Shown here piece by piece: positions 1-4,795 of a stretch of 5,580 nt of DNA (position 1 is its first letter; every line of letters begins with the position of its first letter). Position numbers and translations under genes: made by a program. Source of the stretch: Rhodospirillales bacterium (lineage in GTDB: Bacteria > Pseudomonadota > Alphaproteobacteria > Rhodospirillales > 2-02-FULL-58-16); contig JAJFIG010000269.1 of assembly GCA_021775195.1 (NCBI GenBank), positions 1-5,580 on the forward strand, in the 5' to 3' direction. The notes under the pieces are model-generated. The model saw only the letters and a list, made by a program, of their open reading frames with translations. It ran no database searches and was not told the DNA's origin.

Positions 1-390
1 ATAGGCCAATTCGTGCAGGTTGGTCTTGCCGACGATAACGGCGCCGGCATTCTTCAGCCGTTCGACAACGGCGGCGTCAAAGTCGGGTACCCAGTCGGCG
101 AAAAGGGGCGAGCCGTACGTGGTCGGCACGCCCTTGGTGGCGAACAGGTCCTTGACCGCCACGGGAACGCCGTGGAGGGGGCCAAGGCAGGTGCCGGACC
201 TGATGGCGGCCTCGGCTTCGCGGGCCGTCTGGCGGGCGCTGTCAGCGGTGACGGTGATATAGGCGTTGAGGTGGTCGTTGTGCTCTTCGATGCGGGCCAG
301 TACGGCCTCGGTGACATCTAGCGGCGAGACCTCACCTGCGGCGATACGGGGCGCGATTTCGGCGATTGAGGCATAGGCGAGATCAATCAA
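1..390 (-). CDS. Amidase-signature family enzyme, AtzE-like (N-terminal 130 residues, runs off left edge)
   Basis: Read on the minus strand from a TTG at 390, this frame stays open for 130 codons to the window edge. The protein has the N-terminal half of the amidase-signature fold: an early helix ending in GEVSPLDVTEAVL (residues 19-31), then PLHGVPVAVKD (71-81), whose K80 matches the catalytic lysine of the Ser-cisSer-Lys triad, and GKTNLHE (121-127). The glycine/serine-rich part carrying the two catalytic serines lies beyond the window. The family hydrolyses amide bonds; AtzE is 1-carboxybiuret hydrolase. The TTG start is chosen because the purine-rich AAGGAAGAGG lies just upstream on the coding strand, no ATG or GTG in this frame fits, and the family N-terminus begins here. 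It overlaps the stop of the AtzG-like gene by 8 bases, suggesting translational coupling. The amidase family is near certain. The AtzE-like assignment rests mainly on the neighbour, and the substrate is unknown. Confidence 0.9.
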   Translation of the reverse strand, partial: MIDLAYASIAEIAPRIAAGEVSPLDVTEAVLARIEEHNDHLNAYITVTADSARQTAREAEAAIRSGTCLGPLHGVPVAVKDLFATKGVPTTYGSPLFADWVPDFDAAVVERLKNAGAVIVGKTNLHELAY

Positions 391-595
391 GACCCTCTTC
401 CTTCGCCGTCGGCACCCGGAATACCGCCGCCGGCTCGACGTCGCGCAAGCGGGCTTCCCATTGATCGAGGAGAGTGACGCTGGCCACGGCGGCGATCAGG
501 CGGTCGCGGCAGGCTTCGGCTTCCTCCTGGCCGAGTTCGTGGCCGAAGATCGTGCGGGCCATGTCCTGGAGTTCGGCGGTGGATGGTTTCTTCAT
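383..595 (-). CDS. AtzG-like (DUF4089) small subunit of an amidase pair
   Basis: This 70-residue protein is mostly helical by eye and rich in charged residues. It resembles the AtzG/DUF4089 family, short GatC-like partners encoded next to AtzE-type amidases and needed for a stable or active amidase. What is visible: a first helix around TAELQDMARTIFG (residues 6-18), a central helix EEAEACRDRLIAAVASV (24-40), and a C-terminal segment with the proline- and valine-rich stretch EPAAVFRVPTAKEE (54-67) that fits a GatC-like extended tail lying on its partner. The length matches AtzG (roughly 70 residues). The ATG at 595 is preceded on the coding strand by GGGTGA with a 7-base spacer, a reasonable ribosome binding site. 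It is the first gene of the minus-strand pair and its stop lies inside the start of the amidase gene. Family recognition is by length, composition and context, not by a sharp motif. Confidence 0.75.
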   Translation of the reverse strand: MKKPSTAELQDMARTIFGHELGQEEAEACRDRLIAAVASVTLLDQWEARLRDVEPAAVFRVPTAKEEGLD

Positions 596-647
596 GAATT
601 GTCACCCAAGGTTGTTGATTGTTGACGAGTGTAGCAGATTGGTAGAG

Positions 648-666
648 CCGGATCGGTGAAATCCGG
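648..666. repeat. 6-bp inverted repeat with 7-base spacer, possible operator
   Basis: CCGGAT at 648-653 is matched exactly by ATCCGG at 661-666 around a 7-base centre. It lies in the middle of the divergent intergenic region, where a dimeric regulator could control both units. Such short dyads are common by chance in GC-rich DNA, so the regulatory reading is only a suggestion. Confidence 0.3.
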
Positions 667-722
667 AATAATTGCCCAAACCGCGTGGGGCTGGCGGCAC
701 CCGTCATCTCCGGGTTGCATTT

Positions 723-749
723 CGCCCGCGATGGCTCAATATGCGGGCG
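723..749. repeat. 7-bp all-GC inverted repeat just upstream of the alaX ribosome binding site
   Basis: CGCCCGC at 723-729 pairs perfectly with GCGGGCG at 743-749 across a 13-base loop (730-742). It ends 8 bases before the AGGAGG of alaX. If transcription starts upstream of it, the mRNA leader would carry this hairpin directly before the ribosome binding site, where it could affect stability or initiation. No T-run follows, so it is not an intrinsic terminator. The structure is seen; the function is inferred. Confidence 0.35.
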
Positions 750-757
750 TCAGCATG

Positions 758-766
758 AGGAGGGGG
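758..766 (+). promoter_or_regulatory. Ribosome binding site that fixes the alaX start at 775
   Basis: AGGAGGGGG lies 8 bases before the ATG at 775. It supports this start over the in-frame ATG at 685, which would add 30 residues not resembling the AlaX family and would place the 723-749 inverted repeat inside the gene. Confidence 0.7.
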
Positions 767-774
767 CAAGTCCC

Positions 775-1485
775 ATGACCGAAGAGGTTTTCCGCGACGA
801 CGCCTACGCCAGGTCCTGCGAGGCCACCGTTATCACCGCCGATGAAAAAGGCATTCGGCTCGACCGCACAGTTTTCTATCCAATGGGTGGCGGCCAGCCC
901 GGCGATACCGGTGTGCTTCGCACCGAGGACGGGCGCTCGGTGGCCATCGTCAATACCGTCAAGGACCGGGACACCGGCGAACACCTGCACCTTGCCGAGG
1001 ATGGCGCCGACACCTTGGCGCCCGGTGATAAGGTGAGCGCCGAGCTCGACTGGGAGCGGCGCTACAGGCACATGCGCATGCATACCTGCCTGCACCTGCT
1101 TTGCGCCGTTGTGCCGGGCGGGGTGACCGGGGGCTCGATCGGCGCCGAAAAGGGACGGCTGGATTTCGACCTGCCCGACCAGACCCTGGACAAGGACCAC
1201 ATCACCGCCGAGCTCAACCGCCTGGTCGCGGAGGACCACGCGGTCAACGCCTCCTGGATCACCGATTCGGAAATGGACTCCAATCCGGACCTGGTGCGTA
1301 CCATGTCGGTGAAGCCGCCCTCGGGCGCCGGGCGGGTGCGGTTGATGGACGTGGCGGGCGTCGACCTGCAGCCCTGCGGCGGCACCCACGTGAAATCCAG
1401 CGCCGAGATCGGCCGGGTACGGGTCGGCAAGATCGAGAAAAAGGGCAAGCACAACCGCCGCGTCAACGTCGTGTTCGACGAATGA
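775..1485 (+). CDS. alaX: AlaX-type alanyl-tRNA editing protein (trans-editing deacylase)
   Basis: This 236-residue protein matches the AlaX family, free-standing relatives of the alanyl-tRNA synthetase editing domain that hydrolyse Ser-tRNA(Ala) or Gly-tRNA(Ala) in the cytoplasm. All hallmark motifs are present: the glycine-rich GGGQPGDTG (residues 38-46) typical of AlaX forms with a partial N-terminal barrel; the first zinc motif HTCLH (103-107, HxxxH); and the second, CGGTH (201-205, CxxxH). H103, H107, C201 and H205 would bind zinc, so the active site appears intact. The length fits the medium (AlaX-M) class. It has no anticodon-binding or aminoacylation domain, so it is not a fragment of alaS. 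The ATG at 775 is preferred because of its strong ribosome binding site. It is the first gene of a tight run, with the next start 28 bases downstream. Which mischarged tRNA it clears cannot be read from sequence alone. Confidence 0.95.
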   Translation: MTEEVFRDDAYARSCEATVITADEKGIRLDRTVFYPMGGGQPGDTGVLRTEDGRSVAIVNTVKDRDTGEHLHLAEDGADTLAPGDKVSAELDWERRYRHMRMHTCLHLLCAVVPGGVTGGSIGAEKGRLDFDLPDQTLDKDHITAELNRLVAEDHAVNASWITDSEMDSNPDLVRTMSVKPPSGAGRVRLMDVAGVDLQPCGGTHVKSSAEIGRVRVGKIEKKGKHNRRVNVVFDE

Positions 1486-1513
1486 TTTTGGGCGGGAAAA
1501 CGGAGATCAGATC

Positions 1514-1921
1514 GTGAGCGTCACCTATTCCATCGAACCGGACCTGGACCCGGCGGAGTTCACCGATGTGCTGGTGCGCTCGACCCTGTCCGAGCGGCGC
1601 CCGGTGGCCGAGGCCGAGCGCATCGCCACCATGGTCGGGAACGCCGACCTGATCGTCTGTGCCCGCGACGCCGGTGGACGCCTGATCGGTGTTGCCCGGT
1701 CGCTGACCGACTTCAGTTATTGCTGCTACCTGTCCGACCTGGCGGTGGACGAGGCGCATCAGGGAAGCGGTATCGGCCGTGAATTGATCCAACGCACCCA
1801 CACGGCGGCCGGGTCGGGGACGACGCTGCTGCTGTTGTCGGCGCCGGCGGGCATGGAGTTCTACCCGAAAGCGGGGCTGGAGAAGTTCGATACCTGTTTC
1901 GGCATCCGGCGGACTCAGTAA
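1514..1921 (+). CDS. GNAT-family N-acetyltransferase (small, 135 residues)
   Basis: This is a single-domain GNAT acetyltransferase, transferring an acetyl group from acetyl-CoA to an amine. The central strand YLSDLAVDEAHQGSGIG (residues 72-88) holds the acetyl-CoA pyrophosphate-binding motif A, with QGSGIG at 83-88 fitting the Q/RxxGxG/A signature. Before it, GRLIGVARSLTDF (56-68) gives the family beta strand. After it, the strand around TLLLLSAP (104-111) and EFYPKAGLEKF (115-125) match motif B, with the tyrosine often used as general acid. The start is a GTG at 1514, preceded by GGAGA with a 7-base spacer; no better ATG exists upstream. It sits 28 bases after alaX and 17 before the PhzF-like gene, so is probably cotranscribed. 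The substrate is unknown; the family ranges over antibiotics, polyamines, amino acids and protein N-termini. Confidence 0.9.
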   Translation: MSVTYSIEPDLDPAEFTDVLVRSTLSERRPVAEAERIATMVGNADLIVCARDAGGRLIGVARSLTDFSYCCYLSDLAVDEAHQGSGIGRELIQRTHTAAGSGTTLLLLSAPAGMEFYPKAGLEKFDTCFGIRRTQ

Positions 1922-1939
1922 AGGGAGGGGAGGGGAGAA
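1920..1939 (+). promoter_or_regulatory. Extended all-purine ribosome binding site of the PhzF-like gene
   Basis: A 20-base uninterrupted purine tract starts inside the stop codon of the preceding GNAT gene and runs into the ATG at 1939. It contains overlapping GGGAGG and GGGGAGGGG segments, giving several possible Shine-Dalgarno registers, and three runs of three or four G. Confidence 0.65.
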
Positions 1940-2730
1940 TGGCGACACGAATCGCGCTTTACCAGATCGATGCCTTCACCGACACCGTGTTCAAGGGCAA
2001 CCCGGCGGCCATCTGTCCGGTGACGGAGTGGTTGCCGGAGAACGTGATGCAGGCCATAGCCTTGGAGAACAACCTGTCGGAGACGGTTTTCTACGTCGCC
2101 CGCCCCGACGGCGATTTTGATATCCGATGGTTCACGCCAGGGGCGGAGATCGACCTCGCCGGCCATCCGACCCTGGCGACGGCCTTTTTGATCTTCAACC
2201 GGCTGGAGCCGTCCCGGGAGTCGGTCCGTTTCCATTCCCGCCTGGGCGAGATCCTTGACGTTGTCCGGGACGGGGACCTTTTGTCCATGAACTTTCCCGC
2301 CCGGCCACCGGTGCCGGCCGATGATCTCGACGGCCTGGGGGATGCGCTGGGGTCGGAACCGGTGGAGGCGCTGGCGGCCCGCGACGCCTTCGCCGTCTTT
2401 GATTCCGCCGACTACGTGCTGGCGCTGAAGCCGGACATGAACAAGGTCATGGCGCTGCCCTATACCGGGGTCATCGCCACGGCACCGGGTAACGATTGCG
2501 ATTTCGTCTCGCGGTTCTTCGCCCCGCAACACGGGATTCCCGAGGACCCGGTGACCGGCTCCGCCCATTGCACGCTGATCCCCTATTGGGCGGAACGTTT
2601 GGGCAAAAATGACCTGCACGCCCGTCAGGTATCGCGCCGGAGGGGTGAGATTTTTTGTGGTTTCTTGGGTGAGCGGGTGACCATCGCCGGTCACGCGGTT
2701 TTCTTCATGGAAGGGACGATCGAGATCTGA
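1939..2730 (+). CDS. PhzF-family isomerase-like protein
   Basis: This 263-residue protein belongs to the PhzF family, which shares the diaminopimelate epimerase fold of two similar halves with the active site between them. Family motifs are in order: YQIDAFTDTVFKGNPAAIC (residues 8-26); NNLSETVF (44-51), whose E48 matches the catalytic glutamate of PhzF; FTPGAEIDLAGHPTLA (65-80) with H76; and FAPQHGIPEDPVTGSAH (194-210) with D203 and S208. Key residues of the active site thus look intact and the length is normal. Phenazine synthesis itself is not indicated, since no other phz genes are present; most bacterial members have unknown isomerase or epimerase-like activity on small metabolites. The ATG at 1939 follows a very strong purine tract. 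The stop overlaps the next start as TGATG, implying translational coupling with the second GNAT gene. Confidence 0.94.
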   Translation: MATRIALYQIDAFTDTVFKGNPAAICPVTEWLPENVMQAIALENNLSETVFYVARPDGDFDIRWFTPGAEIDLAGHPTLATAFLIFNRLEPSRESVRFHSRLGEILDVVRDGDLLSMNFPARPPVPADDLDGLGDALGSEPVEALAARDAFAVFDSADYVLALKPDMNKVMALPYTGVIATAPGNDCDFVSRFFAPQHGIPEDPVTGSAHCTLIPYWAERLGKNDLHARQVSRRRGEIFCGFLGERVTIAGHAVFFMEGTIEI

Positions 2731-3212
2731 TGGACCGGTTTCTGATCATCCGCGATGCCGAAAGCGCCGGGGACTTTGAGACCTGCCGGGCGCTGTTCCT
2801 GGAATACGAGCGCGAGATCAAAACCGACCTTTGCTTCCAGGGGTTCGAGGAGGAGTTGAGGACGTTGCCTGGGAAGTACGACCGGCCCATGGGGCGGCTG
2901 TTCCTGGCGGTGGACGGCGACGCGGTCGCCGGCTGTGTTGCGCTCAGGCCGCTTGAACCCACCGGCACTTGCGAGATGAAACGGCTTTTCGTGCGGCCGC
3001 CGTGGCGGGGCTCGGGCCTGGGCCGGCGGCTTGCGGAGATGATCGTCGACGAGGCCCTTACCATCGGCTATTCGGTCATGCGCCTGGATACCCTGCCGCA
3101 GTTGAGCGAATCCCAGGCACTCTATCAGTCCATGGGGTTCCGCGAGATACCCGCCTATTACGACAACCCGCTGGAGGGGGTGAAATACCTCGAACTGGCG
3201 CTGGCGCCATGA
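2730..3212 (+). CDS. GNAT-family N-acetyltransferase (second, 160 residues)
   Basis: This is a second single-domain GNAT acetyltransferase, of a different subtype from the one upstream. Strand four and motif A are clear: CEMKRLFVRPPWRGSGLGRRL (start residue 81), with RGSGLG at 93-98 forming the acetyl-CoA pyrophosphate loop. It is followed by helix AEMIVDEAL (102-110), strand VMRLDTLPQL (116-125) and motif B with ALYQSMGF (130-137). The tail, PAYYDNPLEGVKYLELAL (141-158), is typical of a widespread GNAT subgroup often found alone or fused to MarR regulators; no MarR part is present here. The ATG at 2730 shares a base with the preceding stop (TGATG), so it is probably translated by coupling; its own ribosome binding site is weak. 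It ends the operon. The substrate is unknown. Confidence 0.92.
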   Translation: MDRFLIIRDAESAGDFETCRALFLEYEREIKTDLCFQGFEEELRTLPGKYDRPMGRLFLAVDGDAVAGCVALRPLEPTGTCEMKRLFVRPPWRGSGLGRRLAEMIVDEALTIGYSVMRLDTLPQLSESQALYQSMGFREIPAYYDNPLEGVKYLELALAP

Positions 3213-3268
3213 GTGAAACGACGGTGGCGTGGTCAGCCCGGAAGCCCGGGGAGAGAAATGCGGGTTAA

Positions 3269-3297
3269 TTATATTTTAGCCTTTGGATTCCTATCAT
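3269..3297 (+). promoter_or_regulatory. Candidate sigma-70 promoter of the lipoprotein gene
   Basis: TATCAT at 3292-3297 matches the -10 consensus at five of six positions. TTATAT at 3269-3274 stands 17 bases upstream as a weak -35 (three of six), within an AT-rich tract that could act as an UP-type element. Transcription would start near 3304, inside the left arm of the inverted repeat at 3297-3331. This is a pattern match only. Confidence 0.35.
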
Positions 3298-3331
3298 GAG
3301 ACGCGGAATCGCTGAGTTTTTGCGCGTCTCA
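3297..3331. repeat. Perfect 9-bp inverted repeat between candidate promoter and lipoprotein start
   Basis: TGAGACGCG at 3297-3305 pairs exactly with CGCGTCTCA at 3323-3331 around a 17-base centre that includes a five-T run. It lies directly downstream of the candidate -10 box and 17 bases upstream of the TTG start, a position suiting an operator or an mRNA leader hairpin. The bases after the right arm are AAGAAAGG, and no T-run follows on either strand, so a terminator role is unlikely. Confidence 0.5.
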
Positions 3332-3348
3332 AGAAAGGAAACCTGACC

Positions 3349-4779
3349 TTGAAAGGGCAGATCAAGCAGTTCGTCCTCGTCGTGTGCATGACCGTGGGAC
3401 TGGGCGCCTGCGGCAGCTTCGCGGGCGGTCACTGGTTCGACGACGATTTCTGGGCGTCGAGCCCCCTGAAGGAAAATGCCGAGGCCGAGCTGGGCCTGGC
3501 CGAGCTGGCCAAGGGCAACCACATCGTGGCACAGGGCCATTTCCAGAAGGCGCTGAAGGGCAATCCGCGGGACGTGCAGGCGTTGCTGGGGCAGGGAATC
3601 CTCTACCACAACACCGGCCAGATCACCAAGGCGCGGGAGATGTACGAGGCCGTCCTGGCGATCCGGCCCACGGCGTCGGAGCAGATGGTGGTGTGGAACA
3701 GCATCACGACCCGCCCGATCTCCGAAATCGCCAGCGTCAACCTCGCGCTGCTGGAGAGTGGTGGTGTCCTGACCAGTATGGGCAAGCCGCCCGTCGGGCC
3801 ACCGATCAACGGTATTCAGACGCCGCCGTCGCTGCCATCGGGACCGGCCATGAGCGTTGGCGTAGTGCCGCCGGCGATGGGAGTGACCAATGGATCGGTG
3901 ATGATGAACCGGGCGGTTGCCAAACCGGCGGCGGGATCGCCAAGCGCCGTGGCGGCATCGTCGATGGTGCCCAGGTTCGCCGATGCCGATGCCAACATTT
4001 TCGGCCGGTTCAAGACCATCCGAACCCTTCGCGACCAGGGCCTGATCACGCCCGAGGAATACCTCACCCGGCGCCAGGCCAACGTCGGTGCCTTGTTGCC
4101 CCTGACGTCACCACCGCCGGCAGCGGGCCTGGATCGGCCGGTGCCGACAACCGAACAGATTTCCGGGCGCCTCAGGGCCATCGGCCGGGCGCTGGAAATG
4201 CGGGCAATCACGATTAGCCAGCACGCCGCCGAGCGCTCAATGATCCTCGACGCCTTGATGCCGGCAGCGCCGGTCCGGGTCGCCAACCCAGGACCGCCGC
4301 CGCAAGGTCTGATGGAGGCTGCAGACACGGTTCGAAAGCTGGAGCAGCTCAAGGCAGCCGCGATCATCACGTCGGATGAATACGTGAAGGAGCGCCAAGC
4401 CGTCGAGCGGGCCATGCAGGCCAGGCCGATGCTGTCGAAAAAGTCGACAGCGCCGGCGGCAACGTCTTCGCCGGGATTGCATAAGACGGGCGCCAAGACC
4501 AGCACCAAATCGGGTGGGCCGAAGACTGCTGTCCACCTGGCGTCCTACCGGTCGCGCAAGGCGGCGGATCGTGGGTGGGCCCAGTTGCGCCGCGCCCACA
4601 AGAACGTGCTTGGTCCGCTGGAACCCAATATCGCCAAGGTCAACCTTGGGCCTGGCAAGGGAATCTATTACCGCCTCAAGGCCGGTCCACTGGACGGCCG
4701 GACGGCGGCCAGCAACATTTGCCGCAAGCTCAAGGCCCGCCGCCAGTATTGCGAGCTGAGCTACATGGAAAACGGCTAA
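3349..4779 (+). CDS. TPR / SHOCT-like repeat / SPOR-domain lipoprotein
   Basis: This 476-residue protein is a predicted envelope lipoprotein. Residues 1-21 form a lipoprotein signal peptide: basic start, hydrophobic core FVLVVCMTVGLG and lipobox LGAC with C21 as the lipidated cysteine; glycine at +2 favours outer-membrane sorting. Residues about 45-107 look like two TPR helix pairs (AQGHFQKALKGNP, QITKAREMYEAVLAIRP). A low-complexity Pro/Gly/Ala/Ser linker follows (about 145-208). Three short helical repeats of SHOCT type lie at 217-252, 270-304 and 325-358, the first and third keeping the LI/IIT-x-(E/D)EY core (GLITPEEY, IITSDEY), separated by proline-rich stretches. After a Lys/Ser/Thr linker, residues 391-472 form a SPOR domain (VHLASYRSRKAADRGWAQL, YYRLKAGPLDGRTAA), a fold that binds denuded peptidoglycan glycans, often at the septum. 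The TTG start is supported by AAGGA 9 bases upstream and by the complete signal peptide. A role in cell-wall organisation or division is inferred. Confidence 0.88.
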   Translation: MKGQIKQFVLVVCMTVGLGACGSFAGGHWFDDDFWASSPLKENAEAELGLAELAKGNHIVAQGHFQKALKGNPRDVQALLGQGILYHNTGQITKAREMYEAVLAIRPTASEQMVVWNSITTRPISEIASVNLALLESGGVLTSMGKPPVGPPINGIQTPPSLPSGPAMSVGVVPPAMGVTNGSVMMNRAVAKPAAGSPSAVAASSMVPRFADADANIFGRFKTIRTLRDQGLITPEEYLTRRQANVGALLPLTSPPPAAGLDRPVPTTEQISGRLRAIGRALEMRAITISQHAAERSMILDALMPAAPVRVANPGPPPQGLMEAADTVRKLEQLKAAAIITSDEYVKERQAVERAMQARPMLSKKSTAPAATSSPGLHKTGAKTSTKSGGPKTAVHLASYRSRKAADRGWAQLRRAHKNVLGPLEPNIAKVNLGPGKGIYYRLKAGPLDGRTAASNICRKLKARRQYCELSYMENG

Positions 4780-4795
4780 GCACGCTGTCGGGAAC

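Larger units (their letters stand above)
596..774. promoter_or_regulatory. Divergent intergenic region between the amidase pair and the alaX operon
   Basis: These 179 bases separate two divergently transcribed units and should hold both promoters. On the minus strand a TACACT hexamer (coding sense, about 629-634) could be a -10 box for the amidase pair, but no convincing -35 stands 16-18 bases upstream. On the plus strand TTGACG at 622-627 and TTGCAT at 715-720 resemble -35 boxes without a good -10 partner. The region also holds two inverted repeats, listed separately. Promoter placement is uncertain; the regulatory role is inferred from the divergent layout. Confidence 0.4.
3213..3348. other. 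Intergenic region upstream of the lipoprotein gene
   Basis: These 136 bases hold, in order, a small 5-bp GC hairpin (CCCGG 3237-3241, CCGGG 3246-3250) without an immediate T-run; a sharply AT-rich stretch (3264-3279) unlike the GC-rich surroundings; a candidate promoter; a 9-bp inverted repeat; and the lipoprotein ribosome binding site (AAGGA, 3335-3339, 9 bases before TTG). A 19-codon frame overlaps the previous stop and enters this region, but nothing supports it as a gene. No clear intrinsic terminator for the upstream operon is visible. Confidence 0.5.

Noticed and set aside
685..774. Possible 30-residue N-terminal extension of AlaX from an ATG at 685
   Set aside because: The added residues do not resemble the AlaX family, no good ribosome binding site precedes 685, and the ATG at 775 has AGGAGG at proper distance.
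736..1452. Long minus-strand open frame opposite alaX
   Set aside because: It is an antisense shadow: composition is dominated by Gly, His, Val and Ala, it matches no family, and the plus strand holds intact AlaX zinc motifs.
775..1485. Fragment of an alanyl-tRNA synthetase gene
   Set aside because: The gene has its own start and stop, normal AlaX length and no trace of synthetase domains on either side, so it is a free-standing editing protein.
1915..2694. Long minus-strand open frame opposite the PhzF-like gene
   Set aside because: It is rich in Arg, Gly, His and Gln without recognisable motifs, while the plus strand encodes all conserved PhzF motifs; high GC explains the open frame.
1939..2730. 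Evidence for a phenazine biosynthesis locus
   Set aside because: Only a PhzF-family member is present; no other phz gene is in the window, and most PhzF-family proteins are not in phenazine producers.
3237..3250. CCCGG/CCGGG hairpin considered as a terminator after the second GNAT gene
   Set aside because: The stem is only 5 bp and the bases after it are purines; the AT-rich stretch begins about 14 bases later.
3297..3331. Inverted repeat considered as an intrinsic terminator of the upstream operon
   Set aside because: The stem is perfect but no T-run follows on either strand; the five-T run is in the loop.
3384..4217. Alternative plus-strand frame inside the lipoprotein gene
   Set aside because: It is a +2 shadow with Gly/Arg/Gln-rich low-complexity translation and no domain; the main frame has signal peptide, TPR and SPOR features.
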